NCBI GenBank assembly: GCA_031310005.1
Contig: CM062385.1
Location: 868,001 to 932,000, forward strand
Direction of reading: 5' to 3'
DNA from: Dactylellina haptotyla
Taxonomy: Eukaryota > Ascomycota > Orbiliomycetes > Orbiliales > Orbiliaceae
Length of the DNA: 64,000 nt
Shown: piece after piece, positions 23,865 through 36,506 of the stretch
How the letters are laid out: the number at the start of each line of letters is the position of its first letter
How positions within the stretch are numbered: position 1 is the stretch's first letter
The notes under the pieces: generated by a model
What the model saw: only the letters and a program-made list of their open reading frames with translations
What the model was told of the DNA's origin: nothing
Databases searched by the model: none
Made by a program: the position numbers and the translations under genes

Positions 23865-26800
23865 TTTGATTGAATTGGGTTTATTATATTAAGATAATAT
23901 ATTAAAGAATGTAGATGTCGGTGCTGTTGGATATTACAAAGCGAATGTGTTGCAAATAGATCCGGATATTCCACTCGAGATGCTAAACGACTGTGAGATG
24001 ATGGAGGAAGAGAAAGAGTCGTATCGAAATTGGGGTCTGGGAAGCCTTTTATGCCCCTCTCGCTCTCTCGTTACATTTGATCCTACCTCGGACAGTTTCC
24101 CCCTGCTGCAATTAGAGTGCGATAGGTGGGTGGCCATGCATACATCACATTGACGACCTGTCTAGAAAGAAAAATATTAGAAAAAGTAAAAAGAAATAGA
24201 ATGCGAGAAAACTTGGCTGGGAGGCACAGCGAGCGTGGGCCGCAATAGTGGACTCATCCGCCAAACAGGTATTCTCTTCCCTGGGCCCCTACCGATCATC
24301 GACTAAAGATAGTTAGCAATTACAGCAGTTCTGGCAGGTGCATAGTAATGTCGTTGAGGTGGTTGGCAGAGGGAATGCGTCTGGAAAGCAAGTGTTCCGG
24401 CTCTTACCCCGGAATAAGACCTCATGTTCCTGCATGGGAAAGACAGCTAGCGCAACATGATCAGGGCCAAGGGGAAAGCAGGCGGCTTGATTCTTGATTG
24501 GAAATTCTGGGGGGCAACCAGAGGTTGCAGGCGATCTGGAGAAGGTGGGTCGTCCGGGGTTCGTCTAAATTCGGCTTCACATGTCTATGTTCTATCCCGG
24601 TTTGCGAAGGTGCTCAAGATTTTTCGAGACTAAACTGAACCACAGACCAGCACCGGGATGTGGAGCCTGTGGAATTAATTCGAATTAGTCTGGGATAACG
24701 ATCGCCAGTTTCGTACAATCGATTGACCCAGCCTTCCTGCTGGATAAAGGCCTGATTGCATGTTTTCTCTTTCGTTCTGTCTTCCTTTCGTCCAGATTTT
24801 TTGTCTCGTCCACACCGAAATGCCAACCTGCGCTATCACTAGTTGGTGCGAGGTGTTGGGTATGTTGTCGGAACCCAAAGTAGTCCTTCTCATCCCATTG
24901 CGGGTGTGTTACATCTGGCGGAATGAGTTGTGTGTTGTGCAACCCTCCCCTTGCCAGGATCTCGAAGGCGGGCATCATCCAACGTCCGTAACAAGCAGGA
25001 GCCGACAGTCGTTGGATGACCTTCTAGCGCTATCGACGAAAGACACAGGCCTTGTCCTGAGACATGTTATGCTCCAAGCAAGCCATGGGGCGGCCAGCAA
25101 TTACACCCGCATCCAAGGCCAAGCTATCATCCTGATGTCTTGTATACGAGAAACACTCACTTATGCTGGCGCCGGCCTAGACCTCTCGCGCGAACGGTAC
25201 CATCGTGCATCAAACCCACCGACGACACTAGCTCGGTCGGCTCAGAATAGTGTGATTGGAGATTGCTGGAACCAAGCTTGCCTTGCTCGCAGCTTGATCT
25301 CAAACTCGAATGCTTGCAGCGGATACCGGGCCAGCCTGTTTCCGCCAGAGGCTACTGTTTCCAAGATGTAAATTAAACATCATTCCTTGGGTCCCAAGGC
25401 AGCAGAGAAGTCCTGGATGGCCCCGGCACTCCTTGTACCGTTTATATTACGAAATAGAGCTTAGTGGAGACTGTCACTCGTAGAATTTTGAAATTCGATC
25501 ATCGCGCAATCGTCGGCTGTGCTGCGCACTCAACGGCATCATGTTTTCTGTTTTGAATCAACTGCGCTCGAATCGAATCCCTCGAGCGCCATATCGATAT
25601 GCTTGCGCGCACTCGAATGGACTGGCAAACATAAAGAACCTTCTCCGACGGGATCCGATTGCTTTCCCCAAACCACTCTCGCACCATCGCAACGGTGGAG
25701 TGGCATTAGCAAGAAAGTTATTAAAATGAAATTCTTTTACGACTTGCATAGGAGGTGCGTGTGGAGTTTTGCGCACTACCGCTTTGGGTATCTATGGCCG
25801 AAGCGGACTGGAGTCTGCCTCCACCTCCACGATCAGATGCCAGCTCTGGTACGTTAAGCTTTCTCAAAGTCCGAGGAAGGCAGCTTGTGACAGTCTTGGC
25901 CGCGGTCAATTTTCTGGGGTCGAGTTGACAGGGGTGCGATGTGCCGTCATTGGCATTTGTGTTTTCTTATTGCTCAGAATTTTGACGGGGAGTTTTCACC
26001 TGATTGGCATCGCATCGCTGGAAAGAAGGTCCTTGGATATTCTTTTCTTGGACAAAAGCATTTGATCGCTGGAAACAGCGGCAGAGCAAAATTAAGCGGA
26101 TTGGAAGGCATATATATGTAACCGAGTACTCCTCCGATAGAGTAATGAGAGGAGATATGTCCCGATTAGTTTATCTTGCATTTTTCAATCGTCATCTCGA
26201 GCCGACTATGTCTGGATTTTCAGCCAACTTACGGAAACCGACGTTGCGCGAGCTCGGTGATCGATCGGAAACACGTATCGCGCAGAAACCGGAAATGTCT
26301 GGATCTTGATCGCGGTGTCTGATACAAGGGCTTGCAAGCCATCTTGGAGGTTTTTCTTTCTTTCTCTCCCTCTCGCTTGCCCCATTCGCTCCATGCGATT
26401 TCGGTTGTAAGTTGTTGAAGTGTTAGCTTCGAAAGAGCTCAAGTGTTGTTAGGAAAAACCCAAACGGAGGAATTGGTTCGCGTTCGCATATCGCCGTCAG
26501 GAACACCAACACACAAAACGAAATCTGATCGAGTTGACGTTTTCAGCCGTGGCAACGGCTGTTTTGTTGGTTCCTTTTGGTCGATTTTTGTGTCGATTTG
26601 TGAACAATAATCTCCGGTTCGGGGAGCTCACCGTGATGGGATTCTGGGAACCCCATTGCGAGCTACTAGTAACTAGAAAAGAAGCTTATAATCGCACGGA
26701 CGCTTATGAGATTGTGGAGGTGAGAAGCTTAGCTTCGGCATTCCTACGGATCACAAATTGACGGAGAGTTCACGAAATAGCCTCCACTGTGCGTTAATTA

Positions 26801-28825
26801 GACCATCGTGATATATCCTCGAATCGAAATGCGCGAGTTTCATTCGGGCCAAGCGGGAATTCGAAGTGATATCCGATACGCATCGACGTCCTATTCCAGT
26901 TCCCATATTTTACAACCTCGAATTACGCGATGCCTTAATGCAATGCACTCCAGCTTCGAACACTTGGGACAAGTCAACCCGCAAGAGCAACGGAAATGAT
27001 CAGGCTAAAAACACGAGGCGAGCGAGTCGCGTGGTGCGTGGTGCATGGTGTCATGCAGTCCTGCAGTGTGTGAAATGCAGCACGTTTGAGCAGGCGGCTG
27101 TTTGACGGCTACCTACATGAAAAAACCCCGAATATGAACCATTTCGATCGCGAATCTGGCAATGTGATGTTCCAGGTTGTTATAAATTCGTTGACTGGAG
27201 CATCTTCCGTGCGCTTAAGGGTATAAGCGGCTTCCTCGACGGGCACAGGGGGCTCTGCAGAATGTTTGAAAAAGCGCAAATTCAGATAGATCGCCTGACT
27301 CGGAAACTTCTTTTTTCTTTCTGAGATAAATATAGAACGTCGCGTCGACGTCTACGTGCCACGGCGGGACGTTCTCGTGGTTAACTCGGGATCTTTTAGG
27401 GTCTCATACGCTTCAAGGTTTTGCTATTATTTATAGTCACTTTTGCAGATTCGGCTAAACGAGAAGGGCGACAATTCTTCGAACGGGATAGAAATTCGAG
27501 AATTCATCCAGAGACACAGCTTTAGAGTAATAAAATAATAAACCCATGAGCAGTAAATCTATCAATACTCCCGCAGCTCGTAAAAAAGGCGCCGAGATTC
27601 GAACCATGCCTTGCACTTGTAGTAGGTAAGCGGGTATATTTTGAGTTCGAAGATATATATCGGTGAGCGTGATGATTTAAATAAAAACCTGCCGTGTATA
27701 TCTCTTGTATTGTGCCTATTTGGTCCTTGCCACGGTCCGTATTCGTCGTGGCCTTCGTCGTCGACAAGATGATCAGAGGCCTGAAATCTATACTTAGAAC
27801 ACCCTGCCGTGTGTGCCATGGCCCGCGAGTCGCCATGAATCCGGACCCAAGGAATTCTGAATTCCTGAGATGCGGACGTTCGACATGTTTGCGTAGTTGT
27901 GCCCCAGGAATCAGGGTTGCAGCTGGCGACTCCACCCAGCTGCAGACTTAGGCGCCCGGCTAAGCAACATCGTAGCGTTCGGTTGGCAGCTCTTGCTGAC
28001 CAGCGTCCGTTGCCCGATGTTGGTTTCCCCCCAATGAGAGGCCGCGAATAGGGGGTTGCAATGGAGCATCTGGAGTCGTCCGCATCTTCGTCTCGAGATT
28101 CATATCCAGACGGACATCGCACCCACGAGAGTCGCGAGGATTCCCTCTTCTCTCCCCAATTTCTTCTGATCTCCCACCGGCAGTCGAGTCGTCGTAATTA
28201 GTCGTCCTTCGTCTCGCCCCTCCCGCTCATCGCCCTCGCCCTGCAGCGAACTAAGGCTCTGCAGAGAGCTCGTTTCGACCGGACCCTTCCCCCTTCCCCA
28301 GCCAGCCCTTTTTACCTATCCCTTCCAGCACTACGGAAGCGGAGGGGTGCCTCCTGCGGCCTATCGCGGTAACGTGACGAGCAGATACCGGCTCTGTTAG
28401 TGGTGGTGGCCGCTCTCCTCCACCCACCGCACACCCACACTTCGCTTTAATTTTTTCCGTCCTCGCTTTCGAGCCCCTAAAATTTTCGCCAATTGCAGTC
28501 ATCCTTCCGAGATTTGACAGCACAAGAGAAACACGCGAATGAAAGGCGATTTGGAGCCACCGCTGCGCTACTATCACACAGCTGTCGACTGGGTTTAGCC
28601 ATTGCAGCAGCTTCCTGGCCTCGTGTAGTTCCGAATCTTTTCTTTCATATTTTCTTTTCCTTTCTTTCGTCTCGTTTTCCTTGTCAGGCTCGCTGGCTGC
28701 AGAGCAGACCGGAAACCGCAGCGGGGAGGATCGATTCGCAGTTGGTTTCGAAGAGAAGAAAAAGTAAGTGCCTGCGAATTGCTTGTATTCGCTCGCACTT
28801 TGCCCCTCCACGCCAATAATCGGCC
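23865..28825. other. Long divergent intergenic region
   Basis: About 5 kb between the CFEM gene (-) and a Zn2Cys6 regulator (+), which read away from each other. The longest frame is 203 codons at 24760-25371 (+); its composition is not convincing and it shows no domain. Short direct repeats of atcgctggaaa occur near 26012 and 26064, and a GAACGTC/GACGTTC inverted pair lies at 27335-27374. The last 700 bases are CT-rich leader sequence of the regulator. I recognise no transposon or RNA gene. Confidence 0.5.
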
Positions 28826-31527
28826 ATGTCGGGTCACTCAACTCCATCGACACGAAGCCTACCGCATACCTTTGGAGGCAGTCCTTTCGATGCGAGCGGC
28901 GTCTCTAACAATCCGGACGCTGGCCTCGATATGACTGGTGCCTCACCCGGCGGCCGGCAGTATTTTGACCAGCCTATCTTCGAGTATCATACTGTTCCTG
29001 AACTCCGTGAGGAAGATAATGGCGCCCATGCAAATCATCACCACCACCCTTCGCCCTCCCAGCAGCAACAGCCGCCGCCCCAACCCAGCCAACAGGCTCA
29101 CCCGGAACGACGGCTTTCGGGTCAGATACCCATTGTCGCTGGTGCTCTGCGGGGCATGCGAGTCCGTACAGGATGGTAAGTCTAATAGAAGAATATTAAA
29201 AATTAAAAACCCAAAATATATGTATTTTTTTGGTATATTCGTTGTTCATTGCGGGTCCTCTTATGGGGCACTTTCGTTACCAAGATCTGGAGACCCTGTC
29301 ATCCGATATCCTTAGGATTTAAGCTCAATCTGTAGATTTTCTTGCTTGCATTTTCTGTTTCACCATCTATTTTTGAAGATAACAATCGTGTCGAGACGAG
29401 ACGACTGACATATCTTGCCTAAAAGTAACACCTGCAGAAAAAGACATGTCAAGTGTGACGAGCAGAAACCACAATGCCAGAACTGTCTGAAAGGAAATCG
29501 ACCGGTTCGTACCGTTATCTCGTCCCGTAACCCCCACCCTGCCTTATGCTAATTTTTCGTCTCGATGCATAGTGCGTATTTCCGAGTCCCGACAGCCTCT
29601 TTCGTCATAGCCGGTCTGGCTCGATATCAAAAAAGGGTGCCGGGACGACTGGTCCTGCTGGCTCCAACCCCAATAGAAGATCCTTAGACCTATCAGCCGC
29701 CGGATTTTCTTTGGACGTTAAGACGGAGTCCTCCTTATCATCCATAGCCTCTATTAATCCCGAACTTGATGTCTCGGGTATGCTAAGCTTGGCCAATGTG
29801 GCCACAGGACACCACGAAGGCATATCACCAACATCAAATCCCGTATCCCCTAACGGTCTTGCCAATCGACGGCATCGTAGTCAGCCCAGTGTGCTCCCTC
29901 TTACATCAACATCCCCGTTCCTCACCCAGGGTGCGACGGATAGTCCCTCGCAACTAAAAGTTCCTGGTTCCGCACTTATTTCTCCTACGGGTGCGGCTGT
30001 TGCACAATTCCAAGGCTTGGTCCTGTAAGTTTTCTCTTCTTTTAGTCTATTATTTCCTGCATGCTTTCTTTTTGCTAACCTGATATATAAATGTAAAAGA
30101 GCCCCGATCTCCCCTGCCCCTCGTTCTTCCATTTCTTTCGATTCGAACCGAATAGAAGGATACGATAGAGTGCCTACGGACTCTACCATGGGCAACGGCG
30201 TTAACGGCTCCAATGGTATCTCATTTTCCAATGCTCCAAGAGAACTTGCTCTTCCTCTTCCATTGAGCGAACACGAATCCGAACTGTTCAAGAACTTCGT
30301 CAATAGGATATGCCCATGGGTACGCATCCGAAATCCCAACAAGACATTTTAGGCTCTCACTAACAGGATTCAAAGCTTGATATATTTGACTTTGATAGAT
30401 GCTTCACTTTGATGGTACCAAAACTTGCGCGCAAAAACACCGGACTTCTCAAAGCATGTCTCGCCCTTTCCGCCAAACAGCAATATCGACTTCGTGCGAA
30501 CTCGAATGCGACTCCAATGCAAGACCCGAACCCGGAGATCGAGTTCAGTCAATATTACGATGCCGCGCTCCGTGAAATGCAGAGTTCACTTGTGAACGAT
30601 GTCGATGGAAGATTTTCATCTTCGGAAGAATTTTTGGCGACTGCGGTCATTCTTTCTACTTTCGAGGTCATCGATGGGTCCAACCAGGAATTTCGAAGAC
30701 ATCTTGAAGGTGTTGGTTCAATCATAAAACCACAGGGTATCCATGAAAGCTTGGTCGGGCTTCGAGGTGCAGCATTCTGGGCATGGTACCGTCAAGATGT
30801 CCTAGCCGCCTTCCGAGAGAGGCGAGCAACATTCATCACTGAAGATTACTGGCACCTTGACACCTCGCTGGAAAGCATGTGCATGCTGCGGGAAGACGAG
30901 CTTGGAAATCGTGTCATGTTCATCCTCGGTCAAATCATCAATTACTGCGCCAAAGACGAGATTGAGAAGAACGAACATAATGTTAACGAGCGACTTCGAA
31001 AGGCGGAAGCCCTGGAGAAGAAATTGGAGGACTGGAAGCGTTGTCTACCGGACAGCTTTGAGCCCCTGACCCGCATGAGGGATAAAGACGGTATCTTCGA
31101 TACCCTTTGGTACAACCCACCATGTTGTGGAATTGCAATGCAGATTTATTGTTTTGCCAAAATCATGTTAACGATGCATAAACGTAAGTTTCCAGAACTT
31201 GCTACGGATTACGTCGCAGTAGAGTTGCTAATTTATATGATAGCCCACCCTCCTTCTCAAGATCGTTACCAACATTTCCTCGCAGCTCAAAGGCAATACA
31301 AAACAGCCAGCGCGATGATCATTGGAATCTCGCTTTCAGGCTGCGAAGAAACCTATCATTTACTGAGCCTTCAGTGCCTCTACGCCGCTGGCCTTGTGCT
31401 AGATGGCAATGAAGAACGCAAAATTCTGCAAGGTCTTATTCGCGAATGTCAGCACCGAACCGGTCGCTCGACCTACTATTTATCCGAGGAACTCCAAAAG
31501 TTATGGCAGAGCGGTGAAACTTCTTAA
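28826..31527 (+). CDS. Zn2Cys6 transcription factor with fungal-specific (Fungal_trans_2-like) domain
   Basis: Five exons: 28826-29175, 29426-29504, 29573-30024, 30100-30319 and 30367-31527, giving 753 residues. The zinc cluster is Cys117, 120, 127, 134, 137 and 144 (CNTCRKRHVKC, DEQKPQ, CQNCLKGNRPC). It is built from three exons: the first intron splits the codon of the first Cys and the second falls directly before the last Cys. N-terminal to it is a His/Gln/Pro-rich region; C-terminal is a Ser-rich linker. The large last exon carries the helical effector domain, with LLKACLALSAKQQ, FEVIDGSNQEFRRHLEG and GAAFWAWYRQDV typical of this family. Nuclear regulator; target genes unknown. It converges on the GH3 gene at 33058-36506, with 1.5 kb between them. 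Confidence 0.92.
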
Positions 31528-33057
31528 TGATTCTTACGATATTTCATTTCTCGTAATTATGTTTTATTCACTCTTATTTCTTATTCCATTTCTATCCTTT
31601 TTCCCTTTCATGATTCAAAATTTGCTTTCATTTCATTTTATTTCATAATCCCTTTTCTTTACCCTATTATTCCACTTCTCTCATGATCATTTGATTTCTC
31701 TTCATGTATACGAACTTTGGTTCCTTTTTTCTTTTTTGTATATCTGGTCTGGTGTTTAGCGATTTTTGTGATGGAAAAAAATGTCTCGATATCAACCATG
31801 GGCGGCTCTTTGGATCAAGTTTCTTCTTTTTTTTACTAAAAACTTCAGGACATGTATGAATACTACTACTTTATCTAAGCTCAAAAAATCAACCACTTCG
31901 TTTTCTCCAACCTCTTGTTGTTATCTGGTACGCTTCCTGATTTTTTAACCTACAATCGTCTATTTTGTGGATATTGCAACCAGCACTGCAGTTCTACCGA
32001 AAATGGTTGTTCCTCAGAATTGGTGGCTATGCGTTGTTTCTGTTGTAGAATTTCTTATATAAAAATTGCGCGCACACGCTTTTCCCAACCTCAAAATTTT
32101 CATCCTACATCAAATGCGACGCATCCTCCAGCAGCATCTTCGAACACCAATGCTTGAATAACATCGTCAACTTTAACACCAGTACACTGTCAACATTCTC
32201 GTTATTGTAGCCATCATCCTCTGCTCTATCCACTCACCCTTCCAATTATCCTACTTGTCCGCGTTTTCCCATCACCATGTATTTACAATCAATGCAATGG
32301 CTTTCTCTCTCCATATCCAACTTTACCTAAATATGAATCAATTTCAGCTTCAATGCCATGATTTACACCGCCTTATCCCAAGTACAATCCCCATCTACCC
32401 CCCCTGGTTCAACTTTCCGGGTTTCCTTACAACCTACAGGATTTCCGTTATATTTACAGGGAAGAGCGAAGAAACAGATTTTCTCACTCGAGAAGTCTTG
32501 CCCATAACCACATAAACTCATTCATGGGTCCTCGGATATTGACGACATAGTATTTCGGCCTTTGCTCTTTGCCTTCTAGGCGGGATGAGGAGATCGTTTG
32601 AATTGTTGCCGACAGAATCAATCGTGATACAGCACACAAAGTTGCTTTCGTGACAACCAAGACGTAAAACTTGTAAAAACGTTCAAACAATCATCCCCCC
32701 CAAATGTTATATTCAATTAAACCAAAAATATAAATAGTAGAAAAAAAGGAGTAAAAGTAAAAACAAGAAGACAATGGGACAATAATAATACAGCATTCAT
32801 TCCCAAGATGCGTAATTTCCTTATAACTCCATTTCAAACCCCTTCCCCGCAAGACTAGCCAGTTGGTATATAAGATCAAACTAGCCAAAGGAAACATCAT
32901 AACGCGTGGCCGTTAAGAAAACCCCGAAGTCTTTGTCTTTCAGAACAAAAAAACAAGACAGAAAGAGGAAACATTGAAAAGTAAAAATTAAGAAAGAAGA
33001 TAAAGAAAGAAAAAGAAATCATTAACTCCGTATTCCAGTAAAGTGGCTATAATTCTT
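31528..33057. other. Convergent 3' spacer
   Basis: AT-rich, with many T-rich runs just after the regulator (31540-31860) and A-rich sequence before the GH3 stop (32930-33020). Consistent with two 3' untranslated regions. No gene or notable repeat seen. Confidence 0.55.
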
Positions 33058-36000
33058 TCACGACGCCTTTAGCTCCGACAACGTACACTCCATCTCTTCG
33101 AACGAATGCCAAATTTGCCAACCGCCCCCTCCATTAATTATTGCCTGAACATCATCCGCATTGTCAATCTAAAAGAAGAAGTACCTGTTAGTAACCGCAC
33201 GTATTTTGAATCTAGAACCACCAAGAAAGCGGGAAATCCATACCGAATCCAAAACAACTTTATCGAAGCCCGCCATGCCTGGATGCGGCATCTGGAAATG
33301 CTTAGTAGAGATCGCTACCAATCCTTCTAGAACTAACCGCCTCATAGTAGACGTAGCAATAACCGGGTATATTATCCCACAGATATTCGGCCCCTTCTGA
33401 TTGTTATTTCCAGATCGTATCAACGGCGCGAACTTCTCCAGTTTTCCGAGGTCATTCGTGCCCCAAATTAGCACCACGGATCCAAGAATCTGTTTTTGCA
33501 TATTCCTCGCGACAAGGATACGCGCTTGCGCTAGCTGTAGATCATCGCCCGCAATTTTGTAGGCATCGGTGTAGCGGCCGTTGTCCGTGGCGCTGACGAA
33601 TTCCATAACCTGTTCATATGCGAGTGGGGCATTTGGCGCACTATGTTCGGATATTAGGTCGAAAGAGATGCCCGTTTCCGACAGATGCTTGCTAATCGTT
33701 GCCGGGGGCGCCCATCCGGCCAAGTTATTGAGGATAAGTCTGTAGACCCGAGGATGATGGATATCAGGCCAACCCCTACATATTCGTTAGTAACCGTTTC
33801 TATAAAGCCAGGAACCTCGCAAGAACTTACAGATTTCTGAACCAGCTCTTGAACATTTTATTATGATTCATACCCTCCGTCAAATTCAACATTGTCGTAT
33901 TTGGGTTCGGAGGAACTGGCATTCCGAGGTATATCGCGGGGAACCGTGTACCGACCGATATTCGTTTGATTCCTTTCTTTTGTCGTAGAAATCTTAGTGC
34001 AGAGGCGTGTAACGAATTGCCGATCGACATATTACGTCGGCTTGGGTCAACCACAATTACACCTATGCTTCCGAGTCCGTTTCGGGGATTATAGTATGTA
34101 GAACAGAAACCGTAAAGTGCTCTCGTCGATGAGTTTCTAACCACGAAATTCTGTTGCTCGAGGATCGTGGAACCATCGTTCAAAACAATGTCGTCCAAGA
34201 GATATGCGCTGGCAGGGAGAGTTGCCAATTCCACTCCCAACTGAGGCGGCTGTTGCTCAAGACCTGCACGCAGCACAACCCTCAATAGCTCCTGGAGTGA
34301 TGATAGATCTCTCGTTTTTTTCCAATGTTCTACCAGCCACTGCTGCTTTGGTTGCTGCTGCTGCCTCCTGCTCTTGAAGATGTTCCCAGGAAGGAGGCCA
34401 TTAGCAGGCTTCTTTCCAAACAAAACTTTTACCATCGCATCTATAGCAGTTTCCGTAAAGTCGTAAGTGCACACGTATGAACCTATACTCTTGTCTAGCC
34501 AAAAGTCATAAGGCGAGGATACAGCGATAACGACCACCGATTTTCCTTTCGGGAACCCATCGGTGGGTATTTTGCTGATTGCCGAGATGTGCTTTGTAAA
34601 TCCATATTGGTAACGATTCTGATTCGCATCCGCTGTGACGATTATTATCGACGAAGCGCGCTCGATAAGGTTTTCGTGGACCGGGCGAATTCCATTTGCG
34701 GTGTACGAGGTATGCAATATCCGTGTGCCCGTATTACGAGCTAAGGAGCGACCTAGTTCCCTGAAAACAGATTCGCCAGTCATCAAAACACGATCCTTAT
34801 CTGACAAAAACGATGATAGTAAGGATTTTGTATCCGGGCGGGGGGTAGAAGATGTCGGTGTTGGAGAGTGGTCACTCCGATGAGACTCCAGCTTTGTCGC
34901 CGCAGCCAGTGCCTCAGCTTGAGCTAAAAGCGAGGCTGGAAGCGGCTTCACTAACGGTGTTAATAGCAGAACCTCATCTTCGGGCCCCAGCGAGTTTGTC
35001 AGAGGTATTAATCGCTTGTCATCTCTGACGATTGTGATCGATGCCTCATATGCTTTCACTGATAGTTCTTTGTGGGATGGTTCCATCAATGTGAGATAGT
35101 CTACGCCAGGTGGGTTTAGAGCTTGCTGCCATGAGGTTCGTCTTTGTTTCATAACTGCGACGCGGGCAGCAGCAGCTGCAACCATCTCCCTCGATATGAT
35201 TGTACTCTCGACGGCTATTTGCAGGCCTTGTATGGCTTCTTGCTGCAGTGTAAAGGACCTGCAGACTATTATTTGGTCACAGCCGGCATCTAAGGCCATC
35301 ACCGTAGCTTGCCCTACGCCGATATTTTCATGCAGAGCCTCCATTTCCAAGCACTCGCTCACCACCACTCCCTTAAATCCCATCTCCTCCCGCAGCAGCT
35401 TGTTGATTATTGTTTCGGATAGACATGCGTGCATGACTTTCGTACCCAGAGAGGGCATGGAACAGCCTCCAACCATTATGGCGTCAATATCTGCTGCCAC
35501 CGCTTTCCGGAACGGAATTAATCCATGTAGTTTGAGCTGTTCGATAGTATCGGAAAGCATCGGTACATCTAACGGAGAGCCTTGGAACTCGATATTGCCA
35601 TACGATGGGAAGTGCTTTCCGCATGTTGCCACGCCGCCGTCTGCATAGCTAAGAGTTAGCAAAGGAAATGCACAGATGCACTCTTGGAAATTGCAAATGG
35701 AGGTCTAATTTACCTTGCAAACCCCGCATAAACGCCACACCCATCTCTGACACCTCCTCGGGCTCATGACCCATGGTCCTGACCCCCAACGGCTGGGTCC
35801 GCGCGTTCGGATTCAGCACATCGAGGACTGGCCCAAGAACCCAATTTACACCCACGCTGGAAACCTCTAGCGCGGTAGCTTTCGCGACCTCCCTGCACAG
35901 CTCGGGCGAACCCGTCGCGGCCATTCCCATCGCGCCTGGGAACTGCCGTATGTGCAGCGTGTCGCATAGGTTATTAAGCCCCCCATTCTCCTGGTCAATC

Positions 36001-36506
36001 GCGATGAGTAACGGATGCGGGTGTCCGGCGTTGTGCGCAATGGTTTGGAGTTCCAAAATAAGTTTCGTGGCTTGCTCGGCAGCTATATTCCAAATAGAGA
36101 TGAGATTACTATTAGCGATTTGATGACGTTCTCCCTCCCTCGCCGTGTCTCAACTACGCTCGGAGCGGAAACGAGTGACTAGTTTTGGGGGTTAGGCGTG
36201 ACCCCATATTTCGGGGTAGAAAGGAGTTCTCCGCGAGATCGCGGGTGGGTGAGAATAAGTGCGTGTAACTAACATATGAAATTCTTCCCCGACAGCATGA
36301 CAGTGCCGAGATGATGCTGCTCGATAAGCTGCTTTACTTGCGGAGTTACGCTCGTGCCGCTGAAGCCCATCATGAACACCGCCCCGATGTCCCTACACCA
36401 AAGGAATTCCTGTCGTCAGCACTAAAGAAGTTCCTACGATCGCGTTTCCTTCGCGGAAAACCCCGAGGGGAGGATCTCACCAGGCGAGTTGGTCGTTGTC
36501 GTCCAT
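33058..36506 (-). CDS. GH3 beta-N-acetylglucosaminidase-like protein with C-terminal GNAT-like domains
   Basis: Six exons on the reverse strand: 36506-36481, 36392-36274, 36082-35714, 35640-33831, 33775-33244 and 33168-33058, giving 988 residues. The N-terminal TIM-barrel part shows NagZ-type features: GTVMLSGKNF, LLIAIDQENGGLNN, FPGAMGMAATGS, GVNWVLGPVLDV and KHFPSYGN at 180-187. An alpha/beta sandwich domain follows (about 330-560). The last 350 residues look like two acetyltransferase (GNAT)-type units (about 640-790 and 790-950; LGSIGVIVVDPSRRNMSIG in the first, LGSVVLIWG in the second). GH3 plus acetyltransferase architecture is known in fungal NagZ-like proteins. Here the D-S-H dyad after KHFP is not visible (SPLDVP instead), and the usual D-D of the nucleophile loop reads SECLEMEAL, with Glu267 at the Asp position. 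There is no signal peptide, so it is probably cytosolic, acting on GlcNAc-containing sugars. Activity is uncertain. Confidence 0.86.

Noticed and set aside
27582-27606. B-box-like GGTTCGAATCTC with a T6 run on the reverse strand, suggesting a tRNA
   Set aside because: The T-arm does not pair, no A-box or acceptor complement is found upstream, and no cloverleaf can be drawn.
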